DNA of 60,906 nucleotides from Geomobilibacter sp964431365 (lineage in GTDB: Bacteria; Desulfobacterota; Desulfuromonadia; Geobacterales; DSM-12255): assembly GCA_964431365.1 (NCBI GenBank), contig CAYSJJ010000014.1, positions 1 to 60,906 on the forward strand, written 5' to 3'. Shown here piece after piece: positions 15,937 to 25,196 of this stretch. Position numbers and translations under genes: made by a program. How positions within the stretch are numbered: position 1 is the stretch's first letter; each line of letters starts with the position of its first letter. Below the pieces are notes generated by a model. The model did not search any database and had not been told where the DNA came from. It worked only from the letters and a program-made list of their open reading frames with translations.

Positions 15937-17037
15937 ATGACTCTATGGGACAAGGCAGTTGCGGAACTGATCGACATCATCGAGTGGACGGACGACTCCA
16001 GCGATACCCTGGTCTGGAGGTTTCCCCGGTATGACAACGAAATCAAACAAGGGGCGCAGCTGATAGTCCGGCAGGCCCAGGCTGCTTTGCTGGTGATCAG
16101 GGGGGAGATTGCCGACCTGTTTACCGCCGGCCAGCACCGCCTGACGACCAGCAACCTGCCGGTCCTGACCACCCTCATGGGGTGGAAGTATGGCTTCCAC
16201 AGCCCGTTCAAGGCCGAGGTCTACTTCGTCAACACCCGGAATTTCACCAATCTCAAGTGGGGGACCAAGAACCCGGTCATCCTCCGCGACCCGGAATTCG
16301 GACCGGTACGGCTGCGGGCCTTTGGCAGCTATGTGCTCCGGGTCAGCGATCCGGCGAAATTCATCAAGGAGATCGTCGGCACCAACGGACAGTTCACCCT
16401 GGAAGGGGTGGCCGAGCAGTTGAAGAACCTGATCATCACCCGTTTTTCGGACATGCTCGGGGAATGCAGGATACCGGTGCTCGACCTGGCGGCCAGTTAC
16501 GATGAGCTGTCTGCCCAACTGGCCGGCAAGGTCGCCCCGGAGTTCCTGGAATACGGCCTGGAGGTCACGAAACTTCTGGTCGAGAACATCTCCCTCCCCC
16601 AGGAAGTGGAAGAGGCGCTGGACAAGCGGAGCAGCATGGGGATCATCGGCAACCTGGACAGCTTCATGAAATTCCAGAGCGCCAACGCCATGGAGGCTGC
16701 TGCGAAAAATCCGGGGGGTGACGCATCGGCCGGCATCGGCATGGGGATGGGCTTTGCCATGGCGAACCAGCTGGGAAAGATGGTGACCAATCCGCCACCG
16801 CCCCCGGGCCCCTCTTCACCGCCGCAGCTCCCCCAGGAGGAGCTCTATTATGTGGGGAAAAACGGCACACAGGCCGGACCATTTGACATGAACACCATCA
16901 ACGGGTACATCCAAAAGGGCGCCATCACCAGGGAGACGCTCCTCTGGAAGAAAGGGATGGCCGCCTGGCAGCCGGCCGCACAGTTTGGTGAATTTGCCCC
17001 TCTGCTGACGGCAACGCCGCCCCCCTTACCGGAATAG
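15937..17037 (+). CDS. SPFH-domain protein with C-terminal GYF-like domain
   Basis: A 366-aa protein. Residues about 20-240 form an SPFH/band-7-like domain of the 'virion core protein' type (WRFPRYDNEIKQGAQLIV, AALLVIRGEIADLF, TNLKWGTKNPV). A glycine/methionine-rich stretch (GMGMGFAMANQLG) and a proline-rich linker follow. The C-terminus (YYVGKNGTQAGPFDMNTI to GMAAWQPAAQF) is a GYF_2-type domain. SPFH proteins form membrane-associated scaffolds. It is paired with the zinc-ribbon gene 9 nt downstream; such pairs are common, but their function is not settled. Confidence 0.85.
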   Translation: MTLWDKAVAELIDIIEWTDDSSDTLVWRFPRYDNEIKQGAQLIVRQAQAALLVIRGEIADLFTAGQHRLTTSNLPVLTTLMGWKYGFHSPFKAEVYFVNTRNFTNLKWGTKNPVILRDPEFGPVRLRAFGSYVLRVSDPAKFIKEIVGTNGQFTLEGVAEQLKNLIITRFSDMLGECRIPVLDLAASYDELSAQLAGKVAPEFLEYGLEVTKLLVENISLPQEVEEALDKRSSMGIIGNLDSFMKFQSANAMEAAAKNPGGDASAGIGMGMGFAMANQLGKMVTNPPPPPGPSSPPQLPQEELYYVGKNGTQAGPFDMNTINGYIQKGAITRETLLWKKGMAAWQPAAQFGEFAPLLTATPPPLPE

Positions 17038-17046
17038 GTCGACACC

Positions 17047-17742
17047 ATGGCTAACTGCGCCAACTGTTCGGCACCCCTGCCGCCGAACTCGATTCAGTGC
17101 GAGTACTGCGGCAGCCGCAATGATATTGACCTGAAGGGGGTGCACTACTACACGACCCATGCCACCCAGTCGGCACGCACCTGTCCCCGCTGTTCGGTAA
17201 ACCTGCGCACCATCGATCTGAAGCTGGACGGCCGTTTCCTGATCGAGCGGTGCGATCAGTGCCTGGGGCTCTTCTTCGACCCGGGCGAGTTGGAAGCGCT
17301 GCTGGAGGCGACGGTGACCAACGTCTTTGCCGTCGACAGGAGTCGGCTGGCCCAGATCAACAACACCATGCGGTCCGCCGAGTATGGGGTGACCTATATC
17401 AAATGTCCGGTCTGTGCCAACCTTATGAACCGGGTCAATTTCGGGACCAAGAGCGGCGTCGTTGTCGATCGCTGCAAGGACCACGGTGTCTGGCTCGACG
17501 GTGGAGAACTCAGGCATCTGTTCGAGTGGATGAAGGCGGGTGGGAAACTCCTCGCCCAGGAACGGCAGGAGCAGCTGAAAAAGGAGGAGGCAGAGCAGGA
17601 ACAGGAACTGCGCCGAAAACTCAGCCAGACCACCGACGGCGGAGTTTATCAGGATTTCAAAGGGTATGGCAGTGACTTGCGTCATGCCGATCCCGACCTC
17701 TTCGACATCGTTGTCGGCGCCATCAGATTTTTCATGAAATAG
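17047..17742 (+). CDS. TFIIB-type zinc-ribbon protein
   Basis: A 231-aa cytoplasmic protein with three Cys clusters: an N-terminal ribbon (CANCSAPLPPNSIQCEYCG), CPRCSVNLR with RCDQCLGLFFDPGELE, and CPVCANLMNR with RCKDHGVWLDGGEL. The latter two are zf-TFIIB domains. A charged helical stretch (QERQEQLKKEEAEQEQEL) lies near the end. It follows the SPFH-GYF gene by 9 nt and is likely its partner. Inserted between nuoI and nuoJ; no link to complex I is known to me. Confidence 0.85.
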   Translation: MANCANCSAPLPPNSIQCEYCGSRNDIDLKGVHYYTTHATQSARTCPRCSVNLRTIDLKLDGRFLIERCDQCLGLFFDPGELEALLEATVTNVFAVDRSRLAQINNTMRSAEYGVTYIKCPVCANLMNRVNFGTKSGVVVDRCKDHGVWLDGGELRHLFEWMKAGGKLLAQERQEQLKKEEAEQEQELRRKLSQTTDGGVYQDFKGYGSDLRHADPDLFDIVVGAIRFFMK

Positions 17743-17774
17743 CTGGGCAAACCTGCTTTGCCCGTCAGGATCTC

Positions 17775-18260
17775 ATGGTACAGGCACTCTTCTACATACT
17801 GGCCGTCGTAACCGTTATCGGCACGATCCTCGCCATCACCGAAAAACACCCGGTGCACGCCATCGTCTACCTGGTCACCTCCTTCTTCGCCCTGGCGGTG
17901 ATCTTCTACCTGCTGGCCGCACCGGTGGTGGCCGTCTTCGAGGTGATCATCTACGCCGGCGCCATCATGGTCCTCTTCCTCTTCGTCATCATGATGCTCG
18001 ACCTGGGGCACCCGGAAAGGGCCTGGCGCCCCCACCTGCGGGAGTGGTGGCCGGCCATGCTGCTGGGGGGGATCATCCTCGGCGCCATCGTGACCCTGGC
18101 CATGGGTGCTGGCACGGCGTCCACGGCCATCCCGCCGGTGAGCGCGAGGGAATTCAGTCGCGCGCTGTTCCAGCGCTACGGCATCGCGGTGGAGGTGATC
18201 TCAATGCAGCTCCTCTTTGCCGTGGTGGGGGCGTTGTATCTCGGGCGGAGGCGGAAATGA
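17775..18260 (+). CDS. nuoJ: NADH-quinone oxidoreductase subunit J
   Basis: A 161-aa membrane subunit with five predicted helices. The conserved FEVIIYAGAIMVLFLFVIMML helix region (split here as EVIIYAGAIMVLF) is intact; it contains the pi-bulge helix of the proton path. A four-base ATGA-type overlap with nuoK indicates translational coupling. Confidence 0.94.
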   Translation: MVQALFYILAVVTVIGTILAITEKHPVHAIVYLVTSFFALAVIFYLLAAPVVAVFEVIIYAGAIMVLFLFVIMMLDLGHPERAWRPHLREWWPAMLLGGIILGAIVTLAMGAGTASTAIPPVSAREFSRALFQRYGIAVEVISMQLLFAVVGALYLGRRRK

Positions 18261-18562
18261 TCGTCCCCCTGGAACACGTCCTGATCCTCGCCGCCATCCT
18301 CTTCGTCCTGGGGCTGGCGGGGGTGCTCGCCTGGCGGAGCAACATCATCATGATGCTGATCGGCATCGAGGTGATGCTGAATGCCGCCATGCTGGTCTTC
18401 GTGGGTGGCGCGGCCCGCTGGAACGTGGACGGCCAGATCTTCGCCCTGATGATCATGGCCATGACCTCGGCCGAGGTCTCCCTGGCCCTGGCACTGGTGG
18501 TCTACCTGCAACGGCGGAAGAAGACGGTTAATGCCGACGCGTTCAGTGAGCTCAAGGGATGA
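18257..18562 (+). CDS. nuoK: NADH-quinone oxidoreductase subunit K
   Basis: A 101-aa three-helix membrane subunit. Both conserved membrane glutamates of the family are present, in LIGIEVMLNAAML and in MTSAEVSLALAL. Length is exactly as expected. The start overlaps the nuoJ stop and the stop overlaps the nuoL start. Confidence 0.95.
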   Translation: MIVPLEHVLILAAILFVLGLAGVLAWRSNIIMMLIGIEVMLNAAMLVFVGGAARWNVDGQIFALMIMAMTSAEVSLALALVVYLQRRKKTVNADAFSELKG

Positions 18563-20427
18563 CCATGTACCTCGCCCTCATACTCCTCCTCCCCCTGCTG
18601 GGCGCGACGTTCAACGCCCTTTTCGGCCGGAGCCTGCCGCGCCGGCTGGTGGAGGCCATTGCCTGCGGGGCGGTGGGGGGGAGCTTTGCGGCGACGGTCG
18701 GTGCACTTACGCTCTACCGCGGGCCGGTAACGGTGGAACTCGCCTCGTGGCTCTCCGACTTCGACTTCAAGGCGCCGCTTACCCTCTACCTGGACCCGCT
18801 CTCCATCTCCCTGACGGTGATGATCACCTTTGTCTGCGGCCTGATCCACCTCTACTCCGTGGCCTATATGGCCGACGATCCCGGGTATGTCCGCTTCTTC
18901 GCCCTCCTGAACCTGTTCGTCTGCGCCATGCTGGTGCTGGTCCTTGCCGAAAACCTGCCGCTCCTTTATCTGGGGTGGGAGGGGGTCGGTTTCTGCTCCT
19001 ATGCCCTGATCGGCTTCTGGTACAGGGAGACGAAGAACGCCGACGCCGGCCGCAAGGCCTTCATCACCACCAGGATCGGCGACACGGCGCTGGGGATCGC
19101 CATCATCTGGCTCTTCCAGCTCTTCGGCACGGAATCGATCGTTGAGCTGAACGGCATGGGGTTCCTGATGCCGGCCGGTGTCGTCACTGCCCTCGGCTGC
19201 CTCTTCCTGATCGGCGCCATGGGAAAATCGGCCCAGGTACCGCTGATGGTCTGGCTGCCGGACGCCATGGCCGGTCCGACGCCGGTCTCGGCCCTGATCC
19301 ACGCCGCCACCATGGTGACGGCCGGGGTCTACCTGCTGGCCCGGATGCTGCCGCTGATCGGCGGCTCAGCGACCGCCCTGGCGGCAATCGCCGTCACCGG
19401 CGGGGTGACCGCCTTCTTTGGCGCCAGCTGCGCCCTGGCCCAGCGGGACCTGAAACGGGTGCTCGCCTACTCCACCATCAGCCAGATCGGCTTCATGGTG
19501 CTCGGCGTCGGCGCCGGCGCCGTGACAGCCGCCACCTTCCATCTCCTGGTCCACGCCTTCTTCAAGGCGCTCCTCTTCCTCGGGGCCGGCTGCGTCATCA
19601 CCTCCCTGCACCACGAGCAGGACATCTTCCGGATGGGGGGACTGGCCAAATCCCTTCCCCGCACCTTTTGGCTCTTCCTGTCCGGCGCCCTCTGCCTGGC
19701 CGGGGCACCGCTCACCGGCGGCTTCTTCAGCAAGGACTCGATCCTGGCGGCGGTCTGGGAGAAGGGGGGCGTGCTCTACGGCGGGCTCTATCTCCTCGGC
19801 CTCGCCACCGCCTTCATCACGGCCCTCTATACCTTCCGCCTCCTCTATCTGGTCTTTGCCGGGGAGGGACCGACCCCGCATCCCGTCTCTCCGCTCATGG
19901 AGAGGGTGTTGGCGCCGTTGGCCCTACTGGGGCTCTTCGGGGGAGTGCTGAACCTTCCCGAGTTCCTCGGCCACGGCTTTCTGGCCGGTGTCCTGGCCCC
20001 GGTCACCGGCCCTCCCCGCCATGTCGAAGCAGTGACCGAACTGCTGCTCCAGGGAGCGGCGACAGTTGTTTTCCTGGCCGGCTTTCTGGTGGCCAGAGCC
20101 CGTTATGCCGGAGGAGCGCGGCAAGCCAGGCTCTCCGCAGCTGAACAGGAGCCAAGCGGCCTCACCGCCTTCCTGCTGCACGGCTGGTACGTGGACAATC
20201 TCTACTGGCTAGTCATCATCCGCCCCTACGAGCTGCTGGCCGGCATCCTCTGGCAGCGGGTGGACGAAGGGGTGATCGACGACTCGCTCGACCGGTTTGC
20301 TGATCTCCTCGGCCGCACCGGCCAGGGGCTCGGCCGCTGGACCGACGGCCGGGTTTCGACCTACCTGCTGAGCCTTGTTGCAGGTGCCGCACTGGTGGCA
20401 GGGTATCTGGCGTGGGTGTTCATTTGA
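18559..20427 (+). CDS. nuoL: NADH-quinone oxidoreductase subunit L
   Basis: A 622-aa antiporter-like membrane subunit with the long lateral helix at its C-terminus. The helix-5 Glu lies in GWEGVGFCSYALIGF and the helix-7 Lys in GKSAQVPLMVWLPDAMAGP; HAATMVTAGVYL and HAFFKALLFLGAG are intact. ATG 18559 overlaps the nuoK stop; ATG 18565 is a possible alternative. It pumps protons at the far end of the membrane arm. Confidence 0.95.
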   Translation: MTMYLALILLLPLLGATFNALFGRSLPRRLVEAIACGAVGGSFAATVGALTLYRGPVTVELASWLSDFDFKAPLTLYLDPLSISLTVMITFVCGLIHLYSVAYMADDPGYVRFFALLNLFVCAMLVLVLAENLPLLYLGWEGVGFCSYALIGFWYRETKNADAGRKAFITTRIGDTALGIAIIWLFQLFGTESIVELNGMGFLMPAGVVTALGCLFLIGAMGKSAQVPLMVWLPDAMAGPTPVSALIHAATMVTAGVYLLARMLPLIGGSATALAAIAVTGGVTAFFGASCALAQRDLKRVLAYSTISQIGFMVLGVGAGAVTAATFHLLVHAFFKALLFLGAGCVITSLHHEQDIFRMGGLAKSLPRTFWLFLSGALCLAGAPLTGGFFSKDSILAAVWEKGGVLYGGLYLLGLATAFITALYTFRLLYLVFAGEGPTPHPVSPLMERVLAPLALLGLFGGVLNLPEFLGHGFLAGVLAPVTGPPRHVEAVTELLLQGAATVVFLAGFLVARARYAGGARQARLSAAEQEPSGLTAFLLHGWYVDNLYWLVIIRPYELLAGILWQRVDEGVIDDSLDRFADLLGRTGQGLGRWTDGRVSTYLLSLVAGAALVAGYLAWVFI

Positions 20428-21929
20428 TGGCCGGCTATCCGCTCCTCACCCTGCTGGTCTTCCTTCCGCTGGCGGGTATACTCTGCCTGCCAGCGGTCTG
20501 GCACCGTCATGAGTGGACCCGGAGGATCGCCCTCTCCTTCGGGCTGACGGAACTGGCGCTGGCTGCATGGCTGAGCTGGGAGGTTGCGTCGTCACGCATA
20601 CTGCCGAACACGGCCATCCCTGGATTCTTTCTCTTCGAAGACCTGCCATGGATCGGCAGGCTCGGCATCCGCTACACCCTGGGAATGGACGGGATCAGCC
20701 TGCTGATGGTGCTCCTGACCACCTTCGTGACGGTGGTCGCGATGGTTGCCTCCTGGCGCGCGGTAAGCGAGCGGGTCAGCCTTCACTATCTCCTGCTCCT
20801 GGCCATGGAGACCGGTATCGTAGGGGTCTTCCTCAGCCTCGACCTGTTCCTCTTCTACCTTTTCTGGGAGGTGATGCTGATCCCGATGTTTTTCCTGATC
20901 GGCATCTGGGGGCATGGCCGGCGGATCTACTCGGCGGTCAAATTCTTCCTGTACACCCTGGCCGGCTCGCTCCTGATGCTCCTGGCGATCATCAGTATCT
21001 ACCTGCTGCACGGCGACCAGACCGGGCACTACACCTTTGCCCTGGCGTCCCTCATCGGCACCGTCGTGCCTCCGCAGACCGGTGTGTGGCTCTTTGCCGC
21101 CTTTCTCCTGGCCTTTGCCATCAAGTTTCCGCTCTTTCCGCTCCACACCTGGCTCCCCGACGCCCACACCGACGCGCCGACCGCAGGGAGCATCATCCTG
21201 GCGGGGCTGCTCTTGAAAACCGGCGCCTATGGCCTGGTCCGGTTCGGCTACCCCCTCTTCCCGGACGCAGCCAAAACTTTGACACCACTTCTCGCCGTCG
21301 TGGCCGTCACCGGGATCCTCTACGCATCGTGGGTCGCCTATGCCCAGACCGACATGAAACGGCTGGTGGCCTATTCAAGCGTCGGTCATATGGGGTTCGT
21401 GGCACTGGGGATCGCCGCCTGGACGCCGGTGGCCCTCTCCGGCGCTCTCCTGCAGATGGTCAACCATGGGGTGACGACTGCCGCCCTCTTCGCCCTGGTG
21501 GGAATGCTGGACGAACGGAGCGGAACCAGGGAGGTCGAGGCCTTTGGTGGATTATGGGGAAAGGTACCAATGCTTTCCTTCTGCTTCCTCTTCTTTGCCA
21601 TGGCATCGGCCGGACTGCCAGGTCTGAACAACTTTGTAGGCGAATTCCTGATCCTTACCGGCACCTTTCGGGTCCAACACCTGGCAGCTGTCCTGGCCTT
21701 TCTGGGGATCGTCCTGCCGCTCGCCTATACCGTCCGACTGGTGCAGGACGTTCTTTTCCTGGAGGAAAGGCGGCCCCTCCGGCTCCCTGACCTGACACTG
21801 CGGGAGGGGAGCATCCTGACCATCATGGCGCTGATCGACCTGTACCTTGGACTTCATCCGAAACCGGTACTCGACCTGCTGAAAACGCCGGTTGCCCTGC
21901 TGACCGGCCTGACCGGGGGGACGCCTTGA
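20427..21929 (+). CDS. nuoM: NADH-quinone oxidoreductase subunit M
   Basis: A 500-aa antiporter-like proton-pumping subunit. The conserved Glu is in FWEVMLIPMFFLIG and the Lys in FAIKFPLFPLHTWLPDAH, followed by APTAGSIILAGLLLKTG. The start overlaps the nuoL stop by one base (TGATG), which decides ATG 20427. Confidence 0.95.
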   Translation: MAGYPLLTLLVFLPLAGILCLPAVWHRHEWTRRIALSFGLTELALAAWLSWEVASSRILPNTAIPGFFLFEDLPWIGRLGIRYTLGMDGISLLMVLLTTFVTVVAMVASWRAVSERVSLHYLLLLAMETGIVGVFLSLDLFLFYLFWEVMLIPMFFLIGIWGHGRRIYSAVKFFLYTLAGSLLMLLAIISIYLLHGDQTGHYTFALASLIGTVVPPQTGVWLFAAFLLAFAIKFPLFPLHTWLPDAHTDAPTAGSIILAGLLLKTGAYGLVRFGYPLFPDAAKTLTPLLAVVAVTGILYASWVAYAQTDMKRLVAYSSVGHMGFVALGIAAWTPVALSGALLQMVNHGVTTAALFALVGMLDERSGTREVEAFGGLWGKVPMLSFCFLFFAMASAGLPGLNNFVGEFLILTGTFRVQHLAAVLAFLGIVLPLAYTVRLVQDVLFLEERRPLRLPDLTLREGSILTIMALIDLYLGLHPKPVLDLLKTPVALLTGLTGGTP

Positions 21930-23329
21930 CCGTTGCCGACATCTGGACAGTGATGCCGCTCCTGATCCTGGCATGCGGCAGCTTGATGATCCTGCTGCTG
22001 GGCCCCGTCGCTCCCGGACGTTACGGCACCAAGGTCGGCGTAGTCGTTTCCCTTGGGGCTGCACTCTGGGCACTCCAGACGCCTCCCGCCACCCTCGCTC
22101 CTACTCTCGGGCTGGCGGCCACCCCCTTCGCCCGCGGCTTCACCGTCTTTTTCACCCTGGTCACGGCGGCGGTACTGGTCCTTGCCGATGGCTACAATGC
22201 CAGACAAGGGATCCGGGGTGAGGAGTTCCCCGCCACGGTACTCTTTGCGGCGTTCGGCATGACCATCCTGAGTTCTTCTGTCAACCTGTTGACTTTTTTC
22301 CTCGGCCTGGAGGCGTTGACCTTTGCCTTCTATATCCTGGTGGCAATCGACCTGGGCCGGCCGGCCTCTGCCGAGGCAGGGCTCAAATACCTCCTGATGG
22401 GGGCAGTCTCCGCAGCCTTTCTCGCCTTCGGCATCGCCCTCATCTATACCGGCTGCGGCTCACTGGCCATCGATACGGCCATGCGTGCATCTGGCGGTAA
22501 TAACCTCCTGGCCAAGGCCGGGTGGGGAGTGCTCCTCATCGGCCTGGCCTTCAAGGCCTCACTCGTTCCGGCCCACCTCTGGACGCCGGACGTGTACCAG
22601 GGAGCCCCCACGCCGGTGACCGCCTACCTGGCCGCCGCCTCGAAAGGGGCAGCGATAGTGGCCCTCCTCCTGCTCCTCACCAGGCTGGACTCGACCGAGT
22701 TCCTCAGGATTCCGCTGGGAGGCCTGGCGCTGCTCTCCATGGTTGTCGGGAACCTGGCGGCCCTTCGGCAGGAAAACATAAAGCGGCTCCTTGCCTACTC
22801 TTCCATCGGACACATGGGGTACGTCGCTTTGGCGCTCATGGCGGGGAAGAGCGGCGGGTACGAGGCGGCGGTCTTCTATGTGGCGGCGTACGGCGCCATG
22901 ACGATCGCGGCCTTCGGGGCACTGACCGTGATGGGCGCGGCCGATTCAGCAGAAAGGGTTGATGACCTGCAGGGGATGGGCTACCATAGCCCGTTCGCGG
23001 CGGGAGTCCTGACACTGTCCCTGTTTGGCCTGGCCGGCATCCCGCCGACCGCCGGTTTCGCCGGCAAGTTCCTGATCTTTGCAGCAGCGCTGCGGGGAGG
23101 CGAATACGGTCTTGCCATCGCCGGCATCATTACCGCCGCCGTATCGGTCTATTTCTACCTGCGGGTGGTGATTGCGCTCTATATGGGGAATAAACCGAGC
23201 ATTCCTTTGTCTCCTTTCGCATCCCCATATCCAACTGCAGTGACCCTCTTCATAGCATCGGCGGTTATCCTGTACCTTGGCATATTTCCTGAAAGCATGC
23301 TTCTACTATTCGTTAAAGTTCTTCATTAA
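21926..23329 (+). CDS. nuoN: NADH-quinone oxidoreductase subunit N
   Basis: A 467-aa antiporter-like subunit and the last gene of the complex I locus. The conserved Glu is in FLGLEALTFAFYIL and the Lys in FKASLVPAHLWTPDVYQGAPTP (quoted here in part), with AAASKGA and YSSIGHMGY also intact. The TTG start overlaps the nuoM stop by four bases; ATG 21953 is an alternative. No strong terminator is visible before the next gene 31 nt downstream. Confidence 0.94.
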   Translation: MTVADIWTVMPLLILACGSLMILLLGPVAPGRYGTKVGVVVSLGAALWALQTPPATLAPTLGLAATPFARGFTVFFTLVTAAVLVLADGYNARQGIRGEEFPATVLFAAFGMTILSSSVNLLTFFLGLEALTFAFYILVAIDLGRPASAEAGLKYLLMGAVSAAFLAFGIALIYTGCGSLAIDTAMRASGGNNLLAKAGWGVLLIGLAFKASLVPAHLWTPDVYQGAPTPVTAYLAAASKGAAIVALLLLLTRLDSTEFLRIPLGGLALLSMVVGNLAALRQENIKRLLAYSSIGHMGYVALALMAGKSGGYEAAVFYVAAYGAMTIAAFGALTVMGAADSAERVDDLQGMGYHSPFAAGVLTLSLFGLAGIPPTAGFAGKFLIFAAALRGGEYGLAIAGIITAAVSVYFYLRVVIALYMGNKPSIPLSPFASPYPTAVTLFIASAVILYLGIFPESMLLLFVKVLH

Positions 23330-23360
23330 ATTCACCACTTTCTCCATGAAATAACTTAAC

Positions 23361-24752
23361 ATGCCCAACAGCCCCTCAAATAGCCACAACCCTCATGCTC
23401 TATTCGAACAGGGAAAGGCATTACACCATGCCGGCGATTATGCCACCGCACTCGGCCGCTTTACCCAACTCATAAAGCTAGTTCCACATGCGCCAGAGCC
23501 CTATCTCTATGCAGGAGACTGTTTGCATCAGTTGCGGCACTACTCAGAAGCGGTAGCGCTGTATGACCAACTTCTGGCATTCACACCTGACAATGGGGCT
23601 GCCCACAACAACCGTGGGAACGCACTTCTCGAACTTGGCCTATACCGTGATGCCATTGCCAGCTACCGTGCAGCACTACGCAGTATGCCGCACCACGTCG
23701 AGGCATATATAACCATTGGTACGGCGTTGCAGGCTCTAGCCGCTCCCCATGAAGCATTGGATGCATATGAGCAAGCATTATCGATGGACCCTACGTGTGC
23801 AGAAGCACATTGGAACCGATCGCTGGCATTGCTTCTTTTGGGAGAGTATCAGGAGGGGTGGAAGGAATATGAATGGAGGTGGCGTAAAAAGAACTTTTCC
23901 TCGCCAGAGCGGGGGTTCACACAGCCGCAATGGGATGGACTCCCTCTCGCCGGGAAAACCATTCTGCTTCATGGCGAGCAGGGCTTTGGCGATACCTTGC
24001 AGTTCGTTCGCTATGCACCGCTCGTAATGGATTTAGGAGGAAGAGTAGTAATTGAATGTCAGAGTGAACAGCTACGGCGATTGCTCTGCTCGGTACGTGG
24101 TGTTACTGAAGTTTTCATAATGGGCGAAAACCTGCCTTACTTTGATTGTCACATCCCGCTTATGAGTCTACCCAGGATTTTCAACACGACTGTAACCACC
24201 ATACCGGCCGAGACCCCTTATCTTTCTGTACCAGCCGGTCTAGTGACTGAATGGCATTCTAGAATTGGCTTTAGGGAAGGACTAAAAGTCGGTTTGGTGT
24301 GGCAGGGCCGCCGAACGCATAGAAACGATAGGGAACGCTCATTATCACTGGAGATGCTGGCACCACTGGCAGAAGTCACAAAAGTGACATACTTCTCCTT
24401 ACAACTTGGGGAACTGCATCAACGATCACAGGCCCCCCCCACCTGCTTACCGCTTGTGGATTTGACATCCAAGATCCGTGACTTTTGCGACACGGCAGCA
24501 TTTATCAGCAACCTTGACCTGGTCATTACTGTGGATACGGCAGTCGCCCACCTAACCGGTGCCCTCGGTAGACCGGTATGGGTGCTGCTACCACAGGCTC
24601 CCGACTGGCGATGGTTATTGGAGCGTACTGACTCGCCATGGTATCCGACCGCAAGACTATTCAGACAACCACAGTCAATGGATTGGAAAGGTGTCATCAA
24701 TAATGTCATTGGAGAATTACAAGGACTGAGACAGGAGACGCTGGATACGTAG
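23361..24752 (+). CDS. TPR protein with one GT9-like glycosyltransferase module
   Basis: A 463-aa protein. Residues about 10-170 are tetratricopeptide repeats (EPYLYAGDCLHQLRHYSEA, AAHNNRGNALLELGLYRDA). A GT-B glycosyltransferase module follows: N-half with HGEQGFGDTLQFVRYAPL near 206, C-half with LDLVITVDTAVAHLTGALG near 390 and DWRWLLERTDSPWYP near the end. The Asp-Thr-x-x-x-His-Leu pattern is that of heptosyltransferase-like GT9 enzymes. The same module recurs in the two giant - strand genes nearby. Role inferred: protein glycosylation, probably of flagellin. It is the only + strand gene of the glycan island. Confidence 0.85.
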   Translation: MPNSPSNSHNPHALFEQGKALHHAGDYATALGRFTQLIKLVPHAPEPYLYAGDCLHQLRHYSEAVALYDQLLAFTPDNGAAHNNRGNALLELGLYRDAIASYRAALRSMPHHVEAYITIGTALQALAAPHEALDAYEQALSMDPTCAEAHWNRSLALLLLGEYQEGWKEYEWRWRKKNFSSPERGFTQPQWDGLPLAGKTILLHGEQGFGDTLQFVRYAPLVMDLGGRVVIECQSEQLRRLLCSVRGVTEVFIMGENLPYFDCHIPLMSLPRIFNTTVTTIPAETPYLSVPAGLVTEWHSRIGFREGLKVGLVWQGRRTHRNDRERSLSLEMLAPLAEVTKVTYFSLQLGELHQRSQAPPTCLPLVDLTSKIRDFCDTAAFISNLDLVITVDTAVAHLTGALGRPVWVLLPQAPDWRWLLERTDSPWYPTARLFRQPQSMDWKGVINNVIGELQGLRQETLDT

Positions 24753-24781
24753 ACAAATTCTGATCGGTTAACAGAGACTCT

Positions 24782-24817
24782 CACACCGTACTCCTGGAGG
24801 AGTACGGCTTTGTGTGA
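24782..24817. terminator. Hairpin between convergent genes
   Basis: ccgtactcc 24786-24794 pairs with ggagtacgg 24799-24807 over a TGGA loop, and the outer tcacac/gtgtga arms can extend it. It lies between the convergent TPR-transferase gene and flaF. T-runs are poor on both strands, so it is a plausible but not textbook bidirectional terminator. Confidence 0.5.
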
Positions 24818-24818
24818 A

Positions 24819-25196
24819 TTACTGGGGAGTGGTTCGCAGTCCCTCTGCAATATTGAAATTAATGTCTATAACAATTGAAAGCTGTTCCGGTTTTGGGTTT
24901 GCCAACACTTCGAACAGTCGTTTGTCGATAAAGAGGCTGAGATTTAGAATATCCTCTCGTAGTTTCAATGGGAGAGGATTTTCTGGATCTGCCAGTTCGG
25001 CCTGAAAGAAACTCCATACCCTTTGATTAAATTTGATCGCATCAATAAGTCTTTTGTCACGGTCAGGTGCATCCCAGTTCCCCTGAACCTGTTTCAACAT
25101 AAGACCGGCACGAGCGAGTACTGATGCCTCTAAGTCCCTGCCATTCAGAGATTCTTTCTGCATGTCGCTATATGCATCAATTGGCTTCTGGTACAT
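24819..25196 (-). CDS. flaF: Flagellar biosynthesis regulator FlaF
   Basis: A 125-aa protein matching FlaF: MYQKPIDAYSDMQKESLNGR at the start, ALARAGLML-type helix (here SVLARAGLMLKQVQ), and NQRVWSFFQAELADPENPLP in the middle. In Caulobacter FlaF works against FlbT to allow flagellin synthesis and secretion. It overlaps flbT by 20 nt and lies downstream of two flagellins, as expected for the pair. Confidence 0.9.
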   Translation of the reverse strand: MYQKPIDAYSDMQKESLNGRDLEASVLARAGLMLKQVQGNWDAPDRDKRLIDAIKFNQRVWSFFQAELADPENPLPLKLREDILNLSLFIDKRLFEVLANPKPEQLSIVIDINFNIAEGLRTTPQ

